Of a stretch of DNA of 64,000 nucleotides, positions 27,361 through 35,100 are shown piece after piece; position 1 is the stretch's first letter; each line of letters begins with the position of its first letter. Position numbers and translations under genes: made by a program. The stretch covers positions 2,316,792 through 2,380,791 of the forward strand of contig NZ_AP023181.1 in NCBI RefSeq assembly GCF_013426915.1, in the 5' to 3' direction. The notes below the pieces were generated by a model. That model was given only the letters and a program-made list of their open reading frames with translations, did not search any database and was not told the DNA's origin. Source of the DNA: Paraburkholderia sp. PGU19. GTDB lineage: Bacteria > Pseudomonadota > Gammaproteobacteria > Burkholderiales > Burkholderiaceae.

Positions 27361-28656
27361 ATGATCGAAGTGAAAGAGGGGGCCGCGTTGCCCGATTCAC
27401 TGTGGGCCGCGACGGCGCAGCCTACGCCCGACACGCCGCCGCTGCGCGAGTCTGCATCCGTCGACGTGGCGATCGTCGGTGCGGGCTTTACCGGTTTGTC
27501 GACAGCCCTGCATCTGGCCGAACGCGGTGTGAAGGTGTGCGTGCTCGATGCGGCCGAGCCGGGTTGGGGCGCATCGGGCCGCAACGGCGGCCAGGTGATT
27601 CCGGGGCTGAAGTACGATCCCGACGAACTCGTGCAGCGCTTCGGTGAAACGGCGGGCAACCGGCTCGTCGAAACAGTCGGCGCGGCAGCCGATAACGTCT
27701 TCGATCTGATCGGCAAGTACGGCATCGAATGCGAAGCGGTGCGCCGCGGGTGGATTCAACCCGCCCCTTCGCCTGCGATGCTCGAAACCGTCACCCGTCG
27801 CGCACGGCAATGGGCGGCGCATGGTGCCGAAGTCAGTCTGCTCGATGCTGCACAGGTGTCGCGTCGGCTGGGCACGAAGAGCTATATCGGCGGATGGGTC
27901 GATCATCGCGCGGGCAGCATCCAGCCGCTCAGTTATGTGCGCGGTCTCGCACGCGCGGCGCAAGGGCTGGGCGTGGCCATTCATGGACGCACATCGGTGA
28001 CGCGGCTCTCGCGTAACGCGCGCGGCTGGCGCCTCGATACGCAGGGCGGGGCGAGTGTCGAAGCGCAGCGTGTCGTGATCGCCACCAACGGCTATACGGG
28101 TGCGCTTTGGCCTGGCTTGCGGCAATCGGTGATCGCGGCGAACAGCTTCATTGTCGCAACCCGGCCATTGGCGTCGGAGATCGGCAACGACATTCTGCCG
28201 GGCGGTGAAGTGGCGTCCGATTCACGCCGCCTGCTACTGTACTTCCGTCGCGATGCGGCGGGCCGTCTCTTGATGGGTGGACGAGGACCGTTCTCCGAGC
28301 CGCGCGCGAACGGCGACTGGGCGCATCTGGAACGTGCCGTGGAACTGATGTACCCGCAACTGAAGGGGATAAGCTATGAATATCGATGGGCGGGGCGTGT
28401 CGCGATCACCTCGGATTTCCTGCCGCACATTCATGAACCCGCACCGGGGCTGAGCATCGCGCTGGGCTATAACGGACGCGGCATCGCGATGGCCACAACG
28501 GTCGGCAAGCACCTGGCCGAACGCATGTGCGGGGAGTCGCCTGCATCATTCCCGTTTGCAGTGACACCCGTCAGATCGATCCCGTTCCATGGGCTGCAGC
28601 GCTTTTACATCACGGCTGGTGTGGCGTGGTATCGCTTGATGGACGCCGTTGCGTAA
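27361..28656 (+). CDS. FAD-dependent amine/amino-acid oxidoreductase (DAO family)
   Basis: 431 residues from ATG 27361, immediately after the ATPase stop. The FAD-binding motif is DVAIVGAGFTGLSTALHLAE (residues about 36-55), with the second conserved region GASGRNGGQVIPGL typical of the PuuB/OrdL-like putrescine or D-amino-acid oxidase branch. The C-terminal region GYNGRGIAMATTVGKHLAER closes the FAD domain. Its place at the end of an amino-acid importer operon suggests it oxidises the imported compound, releasing an aldehyde or keto acid; which compound is not clear. Confidence 0.9.
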   Translation: MIEVKEGAALPDSLWAATAQPTPDTPPLRESASVDVAIVGAGFTGLSTALHLAERGVKVCVLDAAEPGWGASGRNGGQVIPGLKYDPDELVQRFGETAGNRLVETVGAAADNVFDLIGKYGIECEAVRRGWIQPAPSPAMLETVTRRARQWAAHGAEVSLLDAAQVSRRLGTKSYIGGWVDHRAGSIQPLSYVRGLARAAQGLGVAIHGRTSVTRLSRNARGWRLDTQGGASVEAQRVVIATNGYTGALWPGLRQSVIAANSFIVATRPLASEIGNDILPGGEVASDSRRLLLYFRRDAAGRLLMGGRGPFSEPRANGDWAHLERAVELMYPQLKGISYEYRWAGRVAITSDFLPHIHEPAPGLSIALGYNGRGIAMATTVGKHLAERMCGESPASFPFAVTPVRSIPFHGLQRFYITAGVAWYRLMDAVA

Positions 28657-28810
28657 CACGCCTGTCGAGTGCGCACGATCGAACAGGGGACGGCAGCCCG
28701 CTGCTTCAGCGAACTCTCACGCTTGGCCGACTCGAGACGCTTCGAGTCGGCCGCCGCTTACGTTATCAAACGTTCGTTCATCGTTCAGTACCAAGGCGGT
28801 GGAGGTTTCC

Positions 28811-29413
28811 ATGACAACCAGAAATCGCGAAAAAGGATTTGGCCTCGGTCTGTCCATTGTCCAGGGTCTCGCAAATCTTCTGGATCACGATCTCGATGTG
28901 GACTCGACACCCGGGCGGGGATCGCGTTTTTCGGTTACGGTCCCGTTCGCAGGACTCGTGCCGCCGGCGCTGCTGGAGGCTCAAAAGGTTGAAGACGGCG
29001 ACCTGGACCTGACCAATATGGTGGTGGCGATCATCGAGGACGATAGCGACTTGAGACTCGAGATATCGACGCGTCTGATCGAGCATGGATGCTACGTCGT
29101 AGCGGGAGAATCATCGCACGACATCATCGATCAGTTGCGCATCGAGGCTTTGGCGAGTGGTCCGCATTTCATTCTCTCCGACTACCGGCTGGAACACGAG
29201 GACGGTGTTGCTGCGATTGTGGCAGTCCGCACTGCAACGGGCGCTTCGATCCCTGCGATGCTGTGGTCGGGAGATACCTCATCGGCTGTGCTCAAGAAAG
29301 TGGCTGACAGTGGCATGAAGCTTCTATCGAAGCCGGTTTCGGAGCAGACCTTGTTGACTCTACTCGCAAAACACAAGCCAAAAGCATGGGTCGAAGGCGA
29401 GGAGAGCGGGTAG
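28811..29413 (+). pseudogene. Truncated hybrid histidine kinase: end of ATPase domain plus receiver
   Basis: From ATG 28811 (after GGTGGAGG) the 200-residue product begins inside a histidine-kinase ATPase domain, at the G2 box EKGFGLGLSIVQGLANLLDH and STPGRGSRFSVTVPF. The DHp, N and G1 boxes are absent in all frames upstream. A complete receiver domain follows: acidic pair in VVAIIEDDSD, phospho-acceptor Asp in FILSDYRLEH, SGDTS, and Lys in LLSKPV. The 5' part of a larger hybrid kinase has been lost, with the junction near 28790. The good ribosome binding site means an orphan receiver protein may still be made. It is convergent with the LuxR regulator at 29423, its likely former partner. Confidence 0.65.
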
Positions 29414-29422
29414 CGGAAATCT

Positions 29423-30127
29423 TCACGACAGTCCCTTATCTGCTGCTTCTTTTCCGAGAGTCAACTCGGCATTGACTCTCAGTGCGGCTTCGACGCGGTT
29501 TCTGACTTGAAGTTTGTCGTAAATAACACAAGAGACCTGTCTCACATGTCCCTCGGAGACGTTGAGTTCTCTTGCGATCTGTTTCCCTGATAGGCCACGT
29601 GCAATGCAACGTGCCAGGTCCCATTCTCGCGGCGAAAGTCCAAGGTGATGCTGATTCTGGCTAGCTGAGGGCGTTTGCGTCGAACAGGCAAAGCGCAGCA
29701 AGACCTCTTCCGGAATCCAGAGTTCGCCACCTAGAATCCTGCTCAGTCCGATGAACATTTTTTTGTGTGCGCCTCCCTTCAAAAGGATTCCTCGAGCCGC
29801 ATAGTCACGCATGCACATGCGCAGAATTTCAACTTCATGATCGTTGCCAGGAGCGAGTCCCGTGCAGATGACCACGGGAACATGGGATGGATTGCCCGCC
29901 TGGAAATGTTCAAGTGTCTTGGCGCCGCGATTCTCACCATCCAGATTCAGGTCCATGAATACCAGATCTGGGGGAGGTGTCTCGTTTACTTTTTCGAGCG
30001 CGCTTGCAAGCGTGAATACTGGCGTGACTTCAATTGGGGTTGCGCTCAACTCCGACGCGTGTGATTGGACATATTCGGAAAGAGCAACGCAAAGAATTTC
30101 GTGGTCATCGACCCATATGATTTTCAT
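29423..30127 (-). CDS. LuxR-family response regulator
   Basis: 234 residues from ATG at 30125-30127, preceded by GAGGAGA. The receiver domain has MKIIWVDDHEIL, phospho-acceptor Asp in LVFMDLNLDGE, CTG for the Thr and LLKGG for the Lys. The DNA-binding domain (LGLSPREWDLARCIARGLSG, KQIARELNVSEGHVR) is a standard LuxR HTH, where ARGLS-x-K-x-I-A is the usual pattern. Its partner kinase next door is truncated, so it may now be controlled by another kinase. Confidence 0.9.
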   Translation of the reverse strand: MKIIWVDDHEILCVALSEYVQSHASELSATPIEVTPVFTLASALEKVNETPPPDLVFMDLNLDGENRGAKTLEHFQAGNPSHVPVVICTGLAPGNDHEVEILRMCMRDYAARGILLKGGAHKKMFIGLSRILGGELWIPEEVLLRFACSTQTPSASQNQHHLGLSPREWDLARCIARGLSGKQIARELNVSEGHVRQVSCVIYDKLQVRNRVEAALRVNAELTLGKEAADKGLS

Positions 30128-30204
30128 GGTCGCTTCTCCTCTTTTGCACATCAGAGAAAAGCAGTCGATTGCGCGCTACGTTCGTGCGCACTCTATCTAC
30201 CAGC

Positions 30205-30507
30205 TTAGCATATCGGTCGGGGCTGCGGATCTTGAAGGGATGGACAGAACGCTTTCCGATTGCGGACGGTTTGAGACATCACGGCGGAGAAATGCATGGG
30301 CGGTCCGTGAGTGTAGGTGACGCGCCGACAGCCTCGCGGCGAATTGTCTGCGGCGTACCGACAGCTGAGTGCGCCACCCGCGCGCGAAGTGTGTCGACGT
30401 ATGCACCTTCCTGTCATTTCTTTCGCGCGGCCGACGGGCGTGCCGCAGCTTTCACACAAGGATGCAGACCCGTCCATTTTCATCATGCCTTGTCGCAGTT
30501 TATTCAT
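30205..30507 (-). CDS. Possible small cysteine-containing protein
   Basis: 100 residues from ATG at 30505-30507, which is preceded by AAGGATAACTAC, a well spaced ribosome binding site. The start MNKLRQGMMKMDGSASLCES contains C-E-S-C, and further cysteines follow (TGRCIRR, LSCRY, RGCRR), so a zinc-ribbon-like N-terminus is conceivable. No family is recognised and the second half looks unstructured, so only the first 35 residues may be meaningful. It lies in the 500-base gap between the LuxR and AraC genes, which is otherwise empty. Confidence 0.3.
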   Translation of the reverse strand: MNKLRQGMMKMDGSASLCESCGTPVGRAKEMTGRCIRRHTSRAGGALSCRYAADNSPRGCRRVTYTHGPPMHFSAVMSQTVRNRKAFCPSLQDPQPRPIC

Positions 30508-30625
30508 GTAGTTATCCTTCGTAAAATCTATCCACCCGATTTCGCTTCCTGAGGTTCGCGGCGCCGTTGAACACCTCAAGCGCTTATGAAACAATGGACG
30601 GAGATCACATATAGCAGGACATAAT

Positions 30626-31557
30626 GTGCGTCATAACCAACAGCGCCGCCGGACCGTTCTGCATTTCGCGCTCTATGGCGCGGAAGTCGACCCATCCCTG
30701 GTCGACATGGTGCATTACGAACGCATTCCCCAGCGTGCCGGCCGTTTCGACTTCGACATCAAGCCGCACGTCCATGATGCGCTGATCCAGGTGCTCTACG
30801 TCACCGCCGGGGCGGCGATACCTTCATCGACGGCAAGACCTGGTCAGTCGAACCGCCATGTCTGATCGTCGTGCCGGCGCGCTCGGTCCATGGCTTTCAC
30901 TTCCGGAGCGACATCGACGGTCACGTCATCACCGCTGCGCAGTCTGCGCTGGAATCGCTGGCAATGACGGCCGCGCCCGAGCTGCTGGAGTTCATCCGCA
31001 CGCCGACGGTGCTGTCGATCGATCCCGACGTCGAGCGCGGCACGCCTTTGGACATCCTGTTTCAGTCGATCGGCCACGAGGCGGAGAGCCACGAGCGCTG
31101 GCAATTCACGGCAGGCGCAGCACTGACGATCGCCCTGTTCGTCAAGATCGGGCGCCTGAGCGAGAGCGCCCGTCTTTCGGCCAGTTCCGAGCAGCGGACA
31201 ATGGCCGCGCGGATCGAGCGGTTCCGCGCGCTTCTTGACCGCCATTGCCGTGAGCGGCGGCCGGTGGCCAGCTATGCCGACGAGATGGGCGTGTCCACCG
31301 GCCAGCTCTCCCGCATCTGCCGCGCCACCTTCGGGGTCTCGGCAATCGAGGCCATCGATGCACGCTCGATCCATGAGGCCAAGCGGCTGCTCGGCTATTC
31401 GACGCTCAGCGTGAAGCAGATCGCCAGTGAACTGGGGTTTCAGGACGAGGCTTATTTCGGTCGTTTCTTCCGCAAGCAGACGGGTCTCCGGCCAACCGAA
31501 TACCGCTCCGCGGCTCACGATCGATCCTTGCCGTCTAAAAAGGGGAGAGCGGGCTGA
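30626..31557 (+). pseudogene. AraC-family regulator (PobR/HpaA-like), frameshifted
   Basis: The first frame from GTG 30626 (an ATG at 30624 is out of frame) encodes a cupin-type sensor domain (VHYERIPQRAGRFDFDIKPH, HDALIQVLYVTAG). Similarity moves to the -1 frame at a G run (30809-30812), continuing as GDTFIDGKTWSVEPPCLIVV and then a complete AraC DNA-binding domain (YADEMGVSTGQLSRICRATF, AKRLLGYSTLSVKQIASELG, DEAYFGRFFRKQTGLRPTEY). Restoring one G gives 310 residues. AraC proteins of this type often control aromatic-acid degradation. It is convergent with the P450 fusion gene, 25 bases away, and is its most likely regulator. Confidence 0.75.
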
Positions 31558-31582
31558 GTCGACCTCGCCCCCGTCATCCGAT

Positions 31583-34372
31583 TTAGGCCGATAACCCGCC
31601 GAGTTTCACGAACAGATGCTCCGGCCCGGAGTTGGTCAGATTGTTGCCCCGCACATACTGGATCGGCCTTGCCGGATCGAGCGTAATATCGCCGATCTTG
31701 CGGGCCAGAGCCTTCGTCGCGATGAGCGTTTCCAGCTTGGCGAGCGGCGCGCCAAGGCATTTGTGCATGCCGTTACCGAACCCCAGGTGGCCGCCGGAAT
31801 CGCGATCGATGTCGAACGTCTCACCCTCGGCAAATTTTCGGCTGTCGCGGTTCGCAGCCGACAGCAGCAATCGCACCATCGCGCCCTTGGGCAGATCGAC
31901 GCCCGCGACAGTGGTCGCCTCGGTGGTGATGCGGCTTACGCGCTGGACGGTGCCGCGATAGCGCGCCACCTCTTCGACGAAACGGTCGGCGTCGGCGGGG
32001 TTTTCGCGGATACGTCCCAGCATATCCGGCTGTTCGGCGAACATGCGAAAAGCGTTGGCGACAAGGATCGTGGTCGTGTCGTGCCCGGCGATGAAGACGA
32101 AGGCGCACAGCTCCTTCGCTTCCTTTTCCGAAAGCAGCCCGTCCTTCCACATGCGCGCGATATGCCCGCCGATCGACTGGCTGTCAGTGAGAGCGAGCCG
32201 CTCCAGCGCTTGCTTCAGGTAAGCGAAGAAAGCCTGCGCGCTCTGCTCGTCGGTGCCCGTCCCGGGCGCATTGCGGGCGAGGCGCCCGAAGTAGCTAAAG
32301 GTCTCGTCCGACCAGAACTTCATCTTCTCCTCATCCTCGTTCGGCACCTCGATCATCGTGGAGATGGTCGAGATGCTGAGCGGGATAGCGAAATCGTTGA
32401 CGACATCGCCGCCGCCATTGGCAATCATCGCGTCGAGCAGGTCCTCCGCCCTTTGCGCGATCTGCTCGATAAAGGGATCGAGCGCCAGCGGCAGGAAGGA
32501 CGGCTGGACGACCTTGCGTAACCGCGAATGGTCGGGCGCATCGAACAGCGTCAGGAACGTCAGCGGTGGCGGGCTCACGACCTCGGAGGAAAACAGCTTC
32601 GGGTTGCGGATTGCCTGGTAGACGTCGTCATAACGCGAGAGGAACCACACGTCCGAAGTCGCCGACTTGCAACGCAGCACGGGCGCATGCTCCCGCATCC
32701 AGCGGTAGTGCTCGTAAGGGTCGCCTTGCGAGCCGTCGTCGACCACCTTGAATGGCTCCAGCCCCTCGGGCCAGTCCAGTTCGTGTGAATAGGGCGGAAG
32801 GGTTTTGGACGTGAATGGGCAGACCTGCGGTGCACTCTCCGGCACAGCAGACGGGAGAGCGGGGGACGCTGCGACCATGGGTGCCGTCTTGCCCATCGTT
32901 ATACGCTCCAGCGCCCGGCTCATCGTGGCCCTGGAATGGAGCGCATGCAACGCAATCACGTCGCGCGCCGCGTTCAGGTCGCCCATTTCGAAGGCAGCGA
33001 CAATGTCCCGGTGCTGCTGGACGATATCGCCGACGATCTCGATCTGGTCGGTCAGCGCGCGAGCGATGTAGTCCTGCACGGCCAGTTGCCGGTAGAGCGC
33101 GATCAGTTGGGCGTTCCCGGAAGCCTCGATCGTGAACATGTGGAAGGCGTGATTTGCCTCGATGTACCGCTGAACGTCGGTAAAGCGCCGCCCCGACACG
33201 AACGGCGCCGTCGCCTCGGCGAGCTGGCGGAACATGATCAACTGTTCACTCGAGAGCCGGCCCATGGTCAGCTGGGCTGCCCCCAGTTCGAGAACCATCC
33301 GCAGGTCGAAGGCTTCATCGACATCGACGGGAGCGATGCGCTCCTCGCCGCTCTGGACCACCAGGCCGGTGCCGGCGAACTTCTCGTAGTAGAAATTGCG
33401 CGGCGTCAGCCCTTCGGACGAGAGAAAGCTGCGTACCGCGTCAACCATCGGCGGCGGCCCGCAGAGGTAGACGTCCGCATCGCCACCGTTGAGCTGGGAG
33501 GCGCTGATGTGGTGGGTCACATAGCCCTTGTTGGGATGGGCGCTGTCAGGGCTGGCAACCGTGCAGGCATAAGTGAAGTTCGGCAGACGCCGCGCATAGA
33601 TTTCGAGCCGGTCGATGCCAACCAGATCCTCATCGCTGTTCACACCCAGGATCATGTGGATCGGATACGGGCTGCCGCCGTCCTCGACGATCTTGTCCAG
33701 CATCGACAGGAACGGCGCGAGGCCCGTGCCACCCGCCAGAAACAGCAACGGCCGTTCAATGGGGCGCAGGTAGAAGCTTCCCATCGGGCCGCGAAACTCG
33801 ATTGGGTCGCCTGTTTTTGCGGTTTCGCAGAGCCAGGTCGACATCATCCCTTGACGCACATTGCGCACAAGGAAGGACAGGTGCGGCTCGGATGGCCCTG
33901 AGCTGAAGGAGTAAGACCGTGTCTGATCGGTGCCGGGTATCCGGATGTTGACATACTGCCCAGGAAGGAAGCTGATATCTGCGCGGTTATCGAGTTCGAC
34001 TGAGAAGGCAATCGTGGTGTCTGACGCTCGTTGGCAGGCGACGATCCGTCCACTGTAGGAGGAAGGCCCGGTACCCGAGACATCGGCGTTCGTCGCAATC
34101 TGGATCACGCAGTCGGAACGTGGGCTCATCTGGCAGGTGAGAACCTTGCGCGTGCTCGCTTCCTCAGGGCTAAGCGCATCTTCCACGCAGTCGCCCAGAA
34201 CGTACTCGCCGGATTCGCAGACCGCTTTGCAGGTGCCACACACACCATCACGGCAATCGAGTGGAATATTGATCCTGGCGCGAATGGCGGCATCGGTGAT
34301 GCGCTCGTCCGCCTCGCAGTCGATGAAGCGGGTTACTCCGTCCTCAAAACGGAGGGTTATCTGATGGGCCAT
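31583..34372 (-). CDS. Fusion: BenC-type reductase + FCD domain + cytochrome P450
   Basis: 929 residues from ATG at 34370-34372, behind GAGGAGA. Residues 1-95 are a plant-type 2Fe-2S ferredoxin (Cys 40, 45, 48, 80 in DCRDGVCGTC and VLTC). Residues 105-200 are an FAD domain (RSYSFSSGP at 152). Residues 205-335 are an NAD domain (AGGTGLAPF, CGPPPM at 304). This part is organised as in benzoate-dioxygenase reductase BenC. Residues 355-495 are an FCD domain, the ligand-binding fold of GntR/FadR regulators, with conserved His 411, 454 and 476 but no HTH. Residues 515-929 are a complete P450: I-helix AGHDTT (762-767), E801-x-x-R804, and heme loop FGNGMHKCLG with ligand Cys872. One chain could pass electrons from NADH to heme. 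The product is presumably a self-sufficient monooxygenase; substrate unknown. Confidence 0.9.
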   Translation of the reverse strand: MAHQITLRFEDGVTRFIDCEADERITDAAIRARINIPLDCRDGVCGTCKAVCESGEYVLGDCVEDALSPEEASTRKVLTCQMSPRSDCVIQIATNADVSGTGPSSYSGRIVACQRASDTTIAFSVELDNRADISFLPGQYVNIRIPGTDQTRSYSFSSGPSEPHLSFLVRNVRQGMMSTWLCETAKTGDPIEFRGPMGSFYLRPIERPLLFLAGGTGLAPFLSMLDKIVEDGGSPYPIHMILGVNSDEDLVGIDRLEIYARRLPNFTYACTVASPDSAHPNKGYVTHHISASQLNGGDADVYLCGPPPMVDAVRSFLSSEGLTPRNFYYEKFAGTGLVVQSGEERIAPVDVDEAFDLRMVLELGAAQLTMGRLSSEQLIMFRQLAEATAPFVSGRRFTDVQRYIEANHAFHMFTIEASGNAQLIALYRQLAVQDYIARALTDQIEIVGDIVQQHRDIVAAFEMGDLNAARDVIALHALHSRATMSRALERITMGKTAPMVAASPALPSAVPESAPQVCPFTSKTLPPYSHELDWPEGLEPFKVVDDGSQGDPYEHYRWMREHAPVLRCKSATSDVWFLSRYDDVYQAIRNPKLFSSEVVSPPPLTFLTLFDAPDHSRLRKVVQPSFLPLALDPFIEQIAQRAEDLLDAMIANGGGDVVNDFAIPLSISTISTMIEVPNEDEEKMKFWSDETFSYFGRLARNAPGTGTDEQSAQAFFAYLKQALERLALTDSQSIGGHIARMWKDGLLSEKEAKELCAFVFIAGHDTTTILVANAFRMFAEQPDMLGRIRENPADADRFVEEVARYRGTVQRVSRITTEATTVAGVDLPKGAMVRLLLSAANRDSRKFAEGETFDIDRDSGGHLGFGNGMHKCLGAPLAKLETLIATKALARKIGDITLDPARPIQYVRGNNLTNSGPEHLFVKLGGLSA

Positions 34373-34662
34373 GGCGGTGTCTCCTCTAGAGCCGCCCGAA
34401 CATGCCGCTCCGCTCGCGGTCTGCCCGGGGGCGGGCGCGCGAGGTAGCCTTGTTTCTCGCAAGCGCCCGGTGGGTTTGGTGACACCAATTTAGAGCCTGA
34501 GGAGCGTTCCCCTCAATGGACAGAGACGACGTTAACCCGGACAAAACGTGCATTGTGATGGATGCCGGGATGGACCTGGTAATCTAGAGTTCACCGCTTT
34601 CCGCGTCCCAGAAAATACACATTGACCACATTAAATCCGCCGCGCGTCTCTGTTCGCTGTAC

Positions 34663-35100
34663 ATGCCAATTGGCCGGATCGGGCTATGTCACAGCGTGAT
34701 GCATTGCCGTCGGCGCCTCGCGACGGGGCCCGGACAAGGAAGCAGTCCCCGATGCAATGCCGATTACATCCGCAACCACACCGATGGCTCGGTTTATCTG
34801 GCGCGCACGGCGCTCGTGGCAAGCGCGCGCTGGGAAATCGCGTGTGTACCGGTTCTGCCTGGTGCGTCCTTGTTGTTGGCGGGTATTTGCTATGTCCTAG
34901 GAATGGACCTCGGTCCTATTGTCGACTGGAGCCTTATTTTCGGTGTCGCGATGCCGGCCTGCATCCTGGTTCCTGGTGCGATCGCCCGGCTTTTCGGATG
35001 GGTTCTGATGCCAGAAGTCAGGGGGCATGCAACCGCCATCACGTTCGCTTCATCTGATCGTATGTTGTCAGAGCGGGGCGGTCGGGAAGTCTTACCTTGA
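34663..35100 (+). CDS. Doubtful small membrane protein
   Basis: An open frame of up to 145 residues whose C-terminal half has two credible membrane helices (LPGASLLLAGICYVLGMDLG and SLIFGVAMPACILVPGAIAR). The N-terminal part is not convincing and the true start may be further in. The last 62 bases overlap the 3' end of the large sensor kinase on the other strand. No family is recognised; it could be a remnant. Confidence 0.25.
   Translation: MPIGRIGLCHSVMHCRRRLATGPGQGSSPRCNADYIRNHTDGSVYLARTALVASARWEIACVPVLPGASLLLAGICYVLGMDLGPIVDWSLIFGVAMPACILVPGAIARLFGWVLMPEVRGHATAITFASSDRMLSERGGREVLP

Noticed and set aside
32936..33901. 321-codon plus-strand open frame opposite the P450 fusion
   Set aside because: Antisense of the reductase/FCD coding region; composition is that of a reverse-complement frame.
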